From Pseudomonas zanjanensis (GTDB lineage: Bacteria > Pseudomonadota > Gammaproteobacteria > Pseudomonadales > Pseudomonadaceae), in the NCBI RefSeq assembly GCF_014268745.2, contig NZ_JABWRB020000003.1, positions 62,001-126,000 of the forward strand: DNA of 64,000 bases, given 5' to 3'. Each line of letters opens with the position of its first letter. The first letter of the stretch is position 1. Below are positions 17,844 to 27,259 of the stretch, one piece after another. The position numbers and the translations under genes were made by a program. The notes under the pieces were generated by a model that searched no databases, was not told where the DNA came from, and worked only from the letters and a program-made list of their open reading frames with translations.

Positions 17844-18719
17844 ATGAAACGTTTTCTTAGCATCGCCATGGCGTTGTGCATCGGCCTGACGATGGCCATC
17901 GACGCCAATGCCGCCAAGCGCTTTGGCGGTGGTAAAAGTTCGGGAGCAGCCCCGACTCACCAGACCAGCCAGATGGCGCCGTCTTCTGCCGCCGGCTCTA
18001 CCGCTGCCACCGCAGGCGCGGCCGGTGCCGCGGGCGCTGCCACCAAGGCCAGCGGCGCGTCGCGCTGGCTCGGCCCCCTGGCCGGCATCGCTGCCGGTGG
18101 CCTGCTCGCCTCCATGTTCATGGGTGACGGCTTCCAGGGCATGCAGATCTTCGACATCCTGATCATGGCGGTCATCGCCTTCCTGGTCTTCCGCTTCATT
18201 GCCGCTCGTCGTCGCAAGCAGCAGGAGCAACTCGCTCCAGCTGGCCACGCGCCGATGCAGCGTGAAGTGTTCAACCAGCAGCCTGCCAGCGGTTCGATCT
18301 TCGGTGGTTCGGCAGCGCCTGTGGCCGTCCGTCCGGTCATCAATGCGCCAGCCTGGTTCAACGAAGGCCGCTTCGTCGAAGCCGCGCGCAACCATTTCAT
18401 GTCCCTGCAGCAACATTGGGACGCGAACGAAATGGACAAGATCTCCGAGTTCGTGACCCCGCAGCTGCTGGAGTTCCTCAAGCGCGAGCGGGCCGAACTG
18501 GGCGATGGCTTCCAGTCCACCTACATCGACAATCTGAACGTGCAACTGGACGGCGTCGACGATCGCGCCGACAAGACCATTGCCACCCTGACCTTCAGCG
18601 GTGTGTCGAAGGATTCTCGCTTCGACAAGGGCGAAGCGTTCAGCGAAAGCTGGAACATGGAACGTGCCCAGGGCGATGACCAGCCTTGGCTGGTGGCCGG
18701 TATCCGCCAGAACGGTTGA
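17844..18719 (+). CDS. Tim44-like domain protein
   Basis: 291 aa. An N-terminal signal-like segment (MKRFLSIAMALCIGLTMAIDANA) is followed by a Gly/Ala/Ser-rich stretch, two hydrophobic segments ('WLGPLAGIAAGGLLASMFM', 'IFDILIMAVIAFLVFRFIAARRR') and a C-terminal Tim44-like fold (~165-290: 'FVEAARNHFMSLQQHWDANEMDKISEFVTPQLLEFLKRE'). Bacterial members are membrane-anchored proteins of unknown role. The open frame extends to 17799, but the ATG at 17844 opens the hydrophobic leader. A strong terminator follows, so it is likely monocistronic. Confidence 0.88.
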   Translation: MKRFLSIAMALCIGLTMAIDANAAKRFGGGKSSGAAPTHQTSQMAPSSAAGSTAATAGAAGAAGAATKASGASRWLGPLAGIAAGGLLASMFMGDGFQGMQIFDILIMAVIAFLVFRFIAARRRKQQEQLAPAGHAPMQREVFNQQPASGSIFGGSAAPVAVRPVINAPAWFNEGRFVEAARNHFMSLQQHWDANEMDKISEFVTPQLLEFLKRERAELGDGFQSTYIDNLNVQLDGVDDRADKTIATLTFSGVSKDSRFDKGEAFSESWNMERAQGDDQPWLVAGIRQNG

Positions 18720-18751
18720 ACCTTTACCGTTTTTGCATGTTGAAATAAAAG

Positions 18752-18777
18752 AACCCCGGCTCAGGCCGGGGTTTTCT
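18752..18777 (+). terminator. Rho-independent terminator
   Basis: AACCCCGGC-TCAG-GCCGGGGTT followed by TT lies 32 bp past the Tim44-like gene. Confidence 0.9.
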
Positions 18778-18859
18778 ATTTCGCGGTTGCATCTATAGCG
18801 AGCTACTGTATAAACCGCTCCATATAAAACCGCGCCATCGAGAAAGAGGATCCCCGGAC

Positions 18860-19267
18860 GTGGAAGAAATCATCGAACAATTGCGTGAAGCCAACGAGCC
18901 CGTACCGGTCCCGCTGGAATTGCCCGACGAAGACTTGCTGGTAGAGATCGAAGAGCAGCTGTTCATCGATATCCCGTTCGTCTTCAGGGAGTTTTTGCTG
19001 ACCGTCAGCGACGTCGTCTACGGCAGCCTGGAACCGGTAACCGTCACCGATCCACAGTCCCACACCTACCTGCCGGATGTGGCCGCCAATGCCTGGGATG
19101 CCGGTGTCGACCGCAGCCTGATCCCGATCTGCCAGGACGGCGATGATTATTACTGCGTCGAAGAGGACGGCACGGTGGTGTTGTGGCAAGCCGAAGAAGA
19201 ACTGATCGCCGAGGAAACCTGGGAATCGGTCTGGCACTGGGCCCGGGACGTCTGGCTGGAAAGCTGA
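18860..19267 (+). CDS. SMI1/KNR4 (SUKH) family protein
   Basis: 135 aa, very acidic. 'ELPDEDLLVEIEEQLFIDIPFVFREFLLTVSDVVYGSLEPVTV' followed by 'LIPICQDGDDYYCVEEDGTVVLW' is the SMI1/KNR4 fold. Some members are immunity proteins against contact-dependent toxins, but no toxin, VgrG or polymorphic-toxin gene is next to this one, and a housekeeping homologue sits at the equivalent place in other pseudomonads. Start is GTG at 18860 with AGAGGA about 9 bp upstream. Confidence 0.85.
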   Translation: MEEIIEQLREANEPVPVPLELPDEDLLVEIEEQLFIDIPFVFREFLLTVSDVVYGSLEPVTVTDPQSHTYLPDVAANAWDAGVDRSLIPICQDGDDYYCVEEDGTVVLWQAEEELIAEETWESVWHWARDVWLES

Positions 19268-19280
19268 GCCCCGCTGCCGG

Positions 19281-21044
19281 TCAATGCCCGGACGACTCCT
19301 TGTGGTTGTCCAGGGTTTCAAGCAAGGCCACCTGCATCCGCGTATGCAAGCGGATGAACCAGCGCCAGAGCAGTGCCGCCACGGCAGTCGCCACCACGGC
19401 AATCAGCACAAGCAACTTGTTGGTCGGCAGGATGCTGGCCGACAAGGCTGCCAATAGCAGGAAGATCACCAGCAGCGAGAGAATCGGGATCACTTCGGCG
19501 ATCACCCGGCGCACGCGCTGGGTGTGGCGGCCAGCCATCTCCGGCTTCACGCCCATCTCCGCCAGCAGCATCGACAGCGCCTTGAGCTTGCGGTAAGCGG
19601 CGATCAGGAACGGCAGCGACAGCAGTAACGCTCCGCCCCAGATCAATGCTTTTTGCCAGCTCGGATCGCTGATCCAGGCTTGCAGGTAAGCCGACATCCG
19701 CTCGGCGAAATATCCCCCCGAGACAAAAATGGCGATGACCAGCGCCAGGTTGACGCCGACCTGCAGGAGAATTCGCCGGATCATCGACGCCAGCATCGCG
19801 CCTTCGCCGTGGGGCTGGATGCTACGCAGCCATTCGCCATACATCCCCAGCACTCGCGTCAGCCGTTGCGGCATGGCCGTTGCCAACTTGACGGACAGCG
19901 GGTCGGCGGCCCGGATCAAGTAAGGCGTCAGCAGTGTGGTCAGCACCGAGACGGCGACCGCTACCGGGTAGAGGAAATCGCTGGTGACCTGCAGGGTCAT
20001 CCCCAACGACGCGATGATGAAGGAGAATTCGCCGATCTGCGAAAGCCCCATCCCAACGCGCAACGAGGTGCGTCCATCGTTGCCGGCGATAAAGGCACCG
20101 AGGCCGCAGGACAACATCTTGCCAAGCACCACGGCGCCCGTGATCACCGCAATGGGCCAGGCGTATTGCAGCAATATCGCCGGATCGAGCATCAGCCCGA
20201 TGGCGACAAAGAAGATCGCGCTAAATAAATCACGCACCGGCTCCACCAACCGCTCGATCTTCAGCAACTGCCGGGACTCGGCCATGATTGCACCGATCAG
20301 GAACGCCCCAAGCACCATGCTGTATTCCAGCTTCACCACCAGCAGGCAGAAGCCGAAACACAGGCCCAGTACGGTAATCAGCAGCATTTCGTTGCTGTCG
20401 AACTTCGCCACGTAGGCCAGCAACCTCGGCACCAGCAGGATGCCGATGACCAACGCGACGATCATGAACAGCGACAACTTGCCAACGGTGGAAAACACCT
20501 CGCCGGAGCTCACGGTGCCGCTGACGGCGATGCTCGACAGCAAGGCGATGATGCCGATACCGAGGATGTCCTCGACGATCAACACCCCGAAGATCAACTG
20601 CGCGAAGCGCTCGTTCTTCATCTTCAGGTCGTTGAGGGCCTTGACGATGATGGTGGTGGAGGAAATGGCCAGGATCGCGCCCAAAAACAGCGAGTCCATG
20701 GTGCTCCACTCGAACCAGCGACCGATTTCATAGCCGATCCAGATCATCAACACGATTTCGAGGAACGCCGCGATGAAGGCCGTGGCGCCGACCTTGAACA
20801 GTTTGCGCAGGCTGAATTCCAGCCCCAGGCAAAACATCAGGAAGATCACCCCGAGCTCGGCCAGGGTCTTGATCGTGTCTTCGTCGTGGATAAACCCAAA
20901 CGGCGGCGTGTGCGGGCCAATGATGAAGCCGGCCACGATGTAGCCCAGTACCACCGGTTGTTTTAAACGATGAAAGAGTACGGTTACCAGCCCCGCAGCC
21001 ATCATGATGATCGCCAGATCCTGGATGAAACTGATGGCATGCAT
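19281..21044 (-). CDS. CPA2-family cation:proton antiporter (Kef-like)
   Basis: 587 aa inner-membrane protein with about a dozen hydrophobic segments. It has the sodium/hydrogen exchanger fold: 'PVVLGYIVAGFIIGP', 'ELGVIFLMFCLGLEFSLRKL', 'AILAISSTTIIVKAL' and 'LIFGVLIVEDILGIG', where the VEDI Asp is the transport residue. It lacks the C-terminal TrkA-N nucleotide-binding domain of classic KefB/C and instead ends in extra membrane segments after ~395. It probably exchanges K+ or Na+ for protons. It is divergent from the thioesterase gene. Confidence 0.88.
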   Translation of the reverse strand: MHAISFIQDLAIIMMAAGLVTVLFHRLKQPVVLGYIVAGFIIGPHTPPFGFIHDEDTIKTLAELGVIFLMFCLGLEFSLRKLFKVGATAFIAAFLEIVLMIWIGYEIGRWFEWSTMDSLFLGAILAISSTTIIVKALNDLKMKNERFAQLIFGVLIVEDILGIGIIALLSSIAVSGTVSSGEVFSTVGKLSLFMIVALVIGILLVPRLLAYVAKFDSNEMLLITVLGLCFGFCLLVVKLEYSMVLGAFLIGAIMAESRQLLKIERLVEPVRDLFSAIFFVAIGLMLDPAILLQYAWPIAVITGAVVLGKMLSCGLGAFIAGNDGRTSLRVGMGLSQIGEFSFIIASLGMTLQVTSDFLYPVAVAVSVLTTLLTPYLIRAADPLSVKLATAMPQRLTRVLGMYGEWLRSIQPHGEGAMLASMIRRILLQVGVNLALVIAIFVSGGYFAERMSAYLQAWISDPSWQKALIWGGALLLSLPFLIAAYRKLKALSMLLAEMGVKPEMAGRHTQRVRRVIAEVIPILSLLVIFLLLAALSASILPTNKLLVLIAVVATAVAALLWRWFIRLHTRMQVALLETLDNHKESSGH

Positions 21045-21321
21045 GTCGGGGCTCCCTGTTCAAATGACGCACTGCCGAGCTGGAGAAATCCGTTTCCGCT
21101 GTAGGAATTGCCCTCGCAAGGGGCTTTTGAAGGGTAACACCGCGACTTCCGACAAAAAGACGGTGCAATATATGGAAACAGATCCATCGGCGCGTGACGG
21201 CAAGCACAGGCGCAGCGTCCCGATATCGGTGGTTTTAAAACGGGGTGACCTGTTTGCAGGCCACTCACCAGCATCCGCAGAGGTGCACTCCCGAATGACT
21301 GCCTTGAACCGTGAGTACGTT

Positions 21322-21807
21322 ATGGAACCCGGAAACGCCCAGCTGTCGATGACGGTGTTGATGACCCCCGATATGGCCAACTTCTCTGGCAATGTCCATG
21401 GCGGCACCTTGCTCAAATACCTCGATGAAGTCGCCTACGCCTGCGCCAGCCGCTATGCCGGGCGCTACGTGGTGACCCTGTCGGTTGACCAAGTGATCTT
21501 CCGCGAGCCGATTCATGTCGGCGAGCTGGTGACCTTCCTGGCCTCGGTGAACTACACCGGCAACACGTCGATGGAAGTGGGCATCAAAGTCGTGACCGAA
21601 AATATTCGCGAACGCTCGGTGCGTCACACCAACAGTTGCTTCTTCACCATGGTTGCGGTGGATGACCAGCGCAAACCCGCTGCCGTGCCGCCCTTGCAGC
21701 CGCAAAACAGCGAAGAAAAACGCCGCTACGAACAAGCCCAGCAACGGCGGCAGATTCGCCAGGAACTGGAGAAGCGTTATCAGGACATCAAGGCGGACGG
21801 GCCTTAA
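21322..21807 (+). CDS. Acyl-CoA thioesterase (hotdog fold)
   Basis: 161 aa cytoplasmic thioesterase of the YciA/BACH type. 'NVHGGTLLKYLDEVAYACASRYAG' carries the active-site Asn/Asp region, followed by 'VTLSVDQVIFREPIHVGELV' and a charged C-terminal helix. The frame is open far upstream (21004) with non-conserved residues; MEPGNAQLSMTVLMTPDMANFSG at 21322 matches the family's normal N-terminus. Substrate chain length cannot be told. Confidence 0.87.
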   Translation: MEPGNAQLSMTVLMTPDMANFSGNVHGGTLLKYLDEVAYACASRYAGRYVVTLSVDQVIFREPIHVGELVTFLASVNYTGNTSMEVGIKVVTENIRERSVRHTNSCFFTMVAVDDQRKPAAVPPLQPQNSEEKRRYEQAQQRRQIRQELEKRYQDIKADGP

Positions 21808-21840
21808 CTGGAGCGACTGTCCATTCGACCGAGTCGCCCC

Positions 21841-21962
21841 TTTCGCGAGCAAGCCCGCTCCCACAGTTAACCGAGTGCCTTTGTGGGAGCGGGCTTGCTC
21901 GCGAAAGGTGCATCACATTCACTATCAATGTCGCTGTTACACCGCTATCGCGAGCAGGCTCG
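21841..21962. repeat. REP cluster with perfect 25-bp inverted repeat
   Basis: 21841-21865 and 21882-21906 are exact reverse complements over 25 bp (core CGAGCAAGCCCGCTCCCACA), with a 16-bp loop. A further half unit, CGCGAGCAGGCTCGC, ends at 21962. The cluster lies between the convergent thioesterase and pdxY genes and could also act as a transcription stop. Confidence 0.9.
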
Positions 21963-21977
21963 CATGGCCTGCATTGA

Positions 21978-22850
21978 TCAGAGGCTGATCGGCACCGCCT
22001 CGAACCGCACCCGTGGATGGGCGATCCGGTCCTGGGCACGGACCAACTCCAATTCATAGCTGGTGCAGGCCTGGGTTTCCAGCAGCACTTCGTGCACCGC
22101 AGCGGCGGTGAATTCAAACGCCGCCACCAGGCCATCCCCCAATAGTATCCGTGCCAGGAACAACCCCGAGGTCAGGTCACCCACACCCACCGGCTGGCGC
22201 GGGAAAGCCAACAGTGGACGGCGCAGGTGCCAACTACCCTCGGCGGTCACCAACAGCATTTCGAAGCTGTCATCAGGTTTGCCGGGGTACGCCAAGTGCT
22301 TGACCAGCACCGCTTTCGGCCCACGGGCCAGCAGCGCGCGAGCCATCGCCAGGCAGTCCAGCAACGACTGCGCCTTGCGCCCGGAAAAACTGTCCAGTTC
22401 CAGTTGGTTCGGGCACATGAGGTCCGCCACGGCAGCGGCTTCTTCCAAGAGAAATTTGCTCACCTCGGGCGCCACGATACAGCCCTTCTCTGGATGCCCC
22501 ATGACCGGGTCACACAGGTACAGCGCCTTTGGATTGGCCGCCTTGATCCGCGCCACGCCCGTCAGAATCGCCCGCCCCTGGGCCGCGCTGCCCAGGTAAC
22601 CGGATAACACCGCATCGCAATGCCCCAGCTCACCGATGGCGGCGATGCCTTCTACCAATGCAGGTATTTGCTCGGGCGCCAGCACCTCGCCGGTCCATTG
22701 GCCGTACTGGGTGTGATTGGAAAATTGCACGGTATTGAGCGGCCAGACGTTCACACCGACCCGCTGCATCGGAAACACTGCGGCGCTATTGCCGGCGTGC
22801 CCGAACACCACGTGGGACTGAATGGCAAGCAGATGAGGCGTACGTTTCAT
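21978..22850 (-). CDS. pdxY: Pyridoxal kinase PdxY
   Basis: 290 aa, family-typical length. It phosphorylates pyridoxal in vitamin B6 salvage. 'AIQSHVVFGHAGNSAAVFPMQRVGVNVWPLNTVQFSNHTQYG' is the substrate-binding start. 'DPVMGH' and 'CPNQLEL' follow, and the ribokinase-fold catalytic loop is 'PVGVGDLTSGLF' (Asp base). The ATG at 22850 (MKRTPHLLAIQ) is chosen over the longer frame. Confidence 0.94.
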   Translation of the reverse strand: MKRTPHLLAIQSHVVFGHAGNSAAVFPMQRVGVNVWPLNTVQFSNHTQYGQWTGEVLAPEQIPALVEGIAAIGELGHCDAVLSGYLGSAAQGRAILTGVARIKAANPKALYLCDPVMGHPEKGCIVAPEVSKFLLEEAAAVADLMCPNQLELDSFSGRKAQSLLDCLAMARALLARGPKAVLVKHLAYPGKPDDSFEMLLVTAEGSWHLRRPLLAFPRQPVGVGDLTSGLFLARILLGDGLVAAFEFTAAAVHEVLLETQACTSYELELVRAQDRIAHPRVRFEAVPISL

Positions 22851-22969
22851 GCGGGAAGTTTCCGTAAAACGATTGAAATTCAAGCCGCGCAGTATGCGAC
22901 TAAACGCAGCCTGTACGACAGACCGGCGAGACAGTTAAGCTGACAGCAACTTGTCGGAGCACTTCGTTC

Positions 22970-23392
22970 ATGCTGACCCTTGGAAACATTTTCGTGCTGA
23001 TGCTGCTGGCTAGCGGCGGCGCCTGGCTGTGGCACAACCATGGCTTGCGCGAACGGGCGTTGGCGAGGGTCGTGCAGCATTGCGCCAACCTCAAGATCGA
23101 GCTGCTGGACGGCAACGTGGCGCTGAAAAAAATCGGCTTCGTAAAGGACGCCAATGGTCGACGACGCCTGGCTCGCGTCTACACCTTCGAGTTCACCGTC
23201 ACCGGCGAAAGCCGCCATTCGGGCACCATCACCCAGTTCGGTGCCCACAGCGCACACATAGAACTGGCGCCCTACCCGATGCCGTTCGAAGAAACACCAC
23301 CAACCCCTATTGAACCGGTCCAGACCAGGCCCAGGGCCGAAGTCATCGAGTTGAGCCAGTGGCGCCAGGAACACAACAAGTGGAAGCCTTGA
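22970..23392 (+). CDS. DUF3301 domain protein
   Basis: 140 aa with one N-terminal membrane anchor ('LGNIFVLMLLASGGAWLW'), then a cytoplasmic domain ('ALARVVQHCANLKIELLDGNVALKKIGF...RLARVYTFEFTVTGESRHSGTITQFG') diagnostic for DUF3301, and a Pro-rich tail. Function unknown. Divergent from pdxY; converges with the GTPase gene downstream. Confidence 0.88.
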   Translation: MLTLGNIFVLMLLASGGAWLWHNHGLRERALARVVQHCANLKIELLDGNVALKKIGFVKDANGRRRLARVYTFEFTVTGESRHSGTITQFGAHSAHIELAPYPMPFEETPPTPIEPVQTRPRAEVIELSQWRQEHNKWKP

Positions 23393-23404
23393 AACAGGGT
23401 TGAT

Positions 23405-24370
23405 TCAGGCACACCGGCAGTTCGCCAGACCGGCTTGCAGGTGATCGACGTCTTGCGGCTGATCGAAAATCAGCTCGATCCGGGAATCCTGGCGCCATTC
23501 GCTGGCCTGCCAGCCCAGCGCCGTCCCTTTCAACGCATTGGCTGAAACCCAACCGTCGACGCTGTGGATAACCAGCTTCGCCCGTTTCCAGTCTTGGCCT
23601 TGTAGCCATCGCGTCAATGCCGCTGCGTCGAATTGCTGGCTGGGGTGCCAGCGCCAACCAATACTCCAGCCACCTTCCTGCTGCTGATACAAACAGATCG
23701 GCATCGTCGGGTCGGGCCAGATGGCCGGTATCTGGCCCAAGCGCTTCGGTAGATTCAAGTTATCCACAGCCCCACTGCCCCGAGCCGCAAGGCCTGGCAA
23801 TCGATCGATCGGCAGCGCAGCCTGTTGCGTCCAGTACAACGCCCGCCCTGGCAGTTGCGCCGTCAACCGTTCGCGATCGGCTTGGGTGAGGGTGTCGGAG
23901 TTGTTCAGCACCAGCAGTCCGGCATCCGCCAAGGCTTGTTGCTGTGCATCGGGCAAGGGTTTGCCGTCCGCCATCGCCCGGGCATCCAACACCAGCACAC
24001 AGGGTTGCACCGCCAGCACGCCGAGCCATGGCGCTTCGCTCAACTGCCGCATCAACTGCGCCGGATGTCCCAAGCCCGAGGGTTCGATGAACAGCCGATC
24101 CGGCCGGGCCTTGCGCAGCAAACGCCCAAGACCGATCTGAAACGGCGCGCCATTGACGCAGCACAAGCAGCCGCCGGCCACTTCGCCCAGTGCGATACCA
24201 TCGCCAGCCTGGGTCAGCAGCGCGGCATCCAGGCCGATCTGGCCAAACTCATTGATCAGCACCGCCCAGCGCTCATTGGCCGGGCGTTGGGCCAGCAGAT
24301 GTCTGATCAGGCTGGTCTTGCCGGCGCCCAAGGGACCGGCGATGACATGGGTGGGAATGTGCTGCAACAT
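23405..24370 (-). CDS. COG0523 (CobW/G3E) GTPase, presumed metal chaperone
   Basis: 321 aa G3E P-loop GTPase. Walker A GPLGAGKTS is at 12-20, and the metal-binding CxCC motif is in 'GGCLCCVNG' (C68, C70, C71). 'FIEPSGLGHP' is the switch region, and a CobW C-terminal domain runs ~215-315. The guanine-specificity motif, normally NKxD, reads NNSD, so nucleotide preference may differ. It shares a 27-bp divergent promoter gap with the secreted protein at 24398 and lies next to the Zur-controlled cluster, but no Zur box is visible in that gap. Confidence 0.85.
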   Translation of the reverse strand: MLQHIPTHVIAGPLGAGKTSLIRHLLAQRPANERWAVLINEFGQIGLDAALLTQAGDGIALGEVAGGCLCCVNGAPFQIGLGRLLRKARPDRLFIEPSGLGHPAQLMRQLSEAPWLGVLAVQPCVLVLDARAMADGKPLPDAQQQALADAGLLVLNNSDTLTQADRERLTAQLPGRALYWTQQAALPIDRLPGLAARGSGAVDNLNLPKRLGQIPAIWPDPTMPICLYQQQEGGWSIGWRWHPSQQFDAAALTRWLQGQDWKRAKLVIHSVDGWVSANALKGTALGWQASEWRQDSRIELIFDQPQDVDHLQAGLANCRCA

Positions 24371-24397
24371 AATCGACGACTTTCGATGGAGGTGAAC

Positions 24398-24751
24398 ATG
24401 CGGATGATCGGCTGGTTGTTACTGGCATTGACGTCGAACCAGGCATTGGCCCAGGCCTGTGTGGTCCACAGCCAGGCGGAACGACTGGATGTGAAAGTCT
24501 GCCAGCAGAACCGCAACATCCCGCAGAAGCTGTTTGCCGACGGTTTCTGCCAGCCAAACCTTGCCGGCCAGAAAGTCGAGGTGCAATACGTCGATCAATG
24601 CCCTGGCGGCGCGTTCGGCGTGTGCAGCAACGCCCAGGTCGCCAATATGCCTTACCGCCAGGATATTCACTATTACGGCGTGGCGACCGATGCCGCTTAC
24701 CTGCAGCCATTTTGTGAGGGGAAAAGCCAGGGAACTTGGCTCAAGCCTTAA
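24398..24751 (+). CDS. Small secreted cysteine-rich protein
   Basis: 117 aa. A signal peptide (MRMIGWLLLALTSNQALAQA) is followed by a mature ~97-residue protein with six cysteines, enough for three disulfides in the periplasm. No family was recognised. The start has an excellent GGAGG 6 bp upstream. It is divergent from the COG0523 GTPase and its stop overlaps the DUF1826 gene by 4 bp, so it sits inside the metal cluster, which suggests, without proving, a metal-related role. Confidence 0.75.
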   Translation: MRMIGWLLLALTSNQALAQACVVHSQAERLDVKVCQQNRNIPQKLFADGFCQPNLAGQKVEVQYVDQCPGGAFGVCSNAQVANMPYRQDIHYYGVATDAAYLQPFCEGKSQGTWLKP

Positions 24752-25397
24752 GCCAGCCAGTCCAGCGTGAGAATCAGGCGACGCTCTCCCGGCGCGGGCT
24801 CCGGCGAGCGATGGATCAGGCCAAACCCCTCATTACCGTGCCATTTCTCGCCTTTAAGCAAGCCGACATCACCGCAACCAAACTGCTGGATCACGCGCGG
24901 ATCAACCGGCCCGGCTTCAGGCTGTGCCAGGCGCCGGCGGTCCATGACCTCTTCCTTAAGCCACTGGCTACCGACACCCGCATAGGTAGTCAGCAACCGC
25001 ACCGGCACGTGGTCGACATGGAAGCGCGGGCACATGGCCTTATCCAGGGTGCGTAGACGCAAACCGACACGTTGGGCGCCCAGCAGGCAGGCAAACGCGC
25101 TGACGAGCCAGGAAACATCGGCGATAAAGCCTTCATAGCCCTGCAGGTCGCTGAAACCCGCAGCCAGGCCGTGCAGCGCCGGCTGGGTGTCTTCCTCTGG
25201 CAAGTCGAGCACACGGGATTCGGCCAGTGGCTGGTCCATCGCCAGCACCATGGCGGCAAAATCGCCGATGTGTGCAGGAAGCTGCCGCTGCCAGACTGCC
25301 AGGTTGGTGCCGTCCTCCAGGATCTTCGTGAAGATGCCTGGCGTGTCGCCTTGGACCTGCCGGACCTGCATCATTTTTTTCAAAGCCGGCGCCAGCA

Positions 25398-25398
<1 letters not shown>
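24748..25398 (-). CDS. DUF1826 domain protein
   Basis: 216 aa, predicted cytoplasmic. 'FSDLQGYEGFIADVSWLVSAFACLLGAQRVGLRLRTLDKAMCPRFHVDHVPVRLLTTYAGVGSQWL' is the DUF1826 core, with a conserved Cys/His set (MCPRFHVDHV) that could bind metal. In many proteobacteria DUF1826 genes accompany zinc-responsive COG0523 GTPases, as here. It starts at ATG 25398 overlapping the zigA stop (TGATG); a GTG one codon earlier is possible. It is the second gene of the zigA transcript and therefore expected to be Zur-regulated. Confidence 0.88.
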
Positions 25399-26606
<1,208 letters not shown>

Positions 26607-26686
26607 CGGTATATCCTCATCGGACGGCCGCTTCGACGACGGCTCGTTTCCAGGGTTTGGCTGGGTTCAGGGCCTGGTTCTTTTAA

Positions 26687-26701
26687 TGTTATAGTATAAC
26701 A
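26687..26701. promoter_or_regulatory. Zur box
   Basis: TGTTATA-G-TATAACA is a perfect 15-bp palindrome matching the TGTTATANTATAACA core of gammaproteobacterial Zur sites. It is placed between zigA (81 bp) and the divergent secreted protein gene (49 bp), so zinc-bound Zur could repress both. Confidence 0.93.
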
Positions 26702-26749
26702 ACACAATTCAACCAGCCCCGCCGGCTCTCATTGGTCCGAGATCAATCC

Positions 26750-27142
26750 ATGCGCAACCATCTGAAGTTTGTTTTGGCGGGTCCGCTGTTGTTATGGGCG
26801 CTGAGCGCGGCGGCCCAAAGTCCACTATTGGCGAACTGCACCCGAAGCGCGAATTTTCTGGCCTGCGTGGATGAACAAGGCAATGCCTACAGCGTCGCGA
26901 CCGCGGGAAATACAATTTATTTGCGCGGTTTTGAAGCCGTCGGTCGCCGCTATTGGGCGCAAACAAACAGCCGTTACGGTCAGCTTACGTTCTTTACGGG
27001 CTTGGCATCGGATGGAGAAAGTTGGGTTGGCTACAGCCGGCGTGTGGGCTGGACAACCCTTAATCGCTTTTCAAGCTCGGGCGGTAGCGGCGGATCATTT
27101 GTATGCGGTCGTATGAACGGCTGTCAGGCTTCACCGCGCTGA
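26750..27142 (+). CDS. Small secreted protein next to a Zur box
   Basis: 130 aa. A signal peptide (MRNHLKFVLAGPLLLWALSAAAQS) is followed by a mature region of ~107 residues with four cysteines and many aromatic/Gly residues; the tail is Ser/Gly-rich (FSSSGGSGGS). No family recognised. A Zur box is 49 bp upstream, and a parS site begins right at the stop codon. Translation initiation signals are weak (GAG 9-12 bp upstream). Likely periplasmic or surface-exposed and induced by zinc starvation, by inference. Confidence 0.75.
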   Translation: MRNHLKFVLAGPLLLWALSAAAQSPLLANCTRSANFLACVDEQGNAYSVATAGNTIYLRGFEAVGRRYWAQTNSRYGQLTFFTGLASDGESWVGYSRRVGWTTLNRFSSSGGSGGSFVCGRMNGCQASPR

Positions 27143-27158
27143 TGTTTCACGTGGAACA
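27143..27158. other. parS: parS centromere site
   Basis: TGTTTCACGTGGAACA fits the ParB-binding consensus TGTTNCACGTGNAACA. It starts directly after the stop codon of the secreted-protein gene. Confidence 0.88.
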
Positions 27159-27214
27159 TGAGCGTTTAGGAAGATGAAACTCCCTTCATGGAAAAAGGCT
27201 TCTTTAATTAGATC

Positions 27215-27227
27215 GTTATACTATAAC
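27215..27227. promoter_or_regulatory. Zur box
   Basis: GTTATA-C-TATAAC is a perfect palindrome, 33 bp before folE2. It is well placed to repress the folE2–ABC importer operon when zinc is sufficient. Confidence 0.92.
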
Positions 27228-27259
27228 ATCTAATTTTGAACCTTCGATGGGCCTCAGCC

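Noticed and set aside
18860..19267. SMI1/KNR4 gene as a toxin immunity module
   Set aside because: No toxin, secretion or Rhs gene lies nearby, and flanking genes are conserved housekeeping genes.
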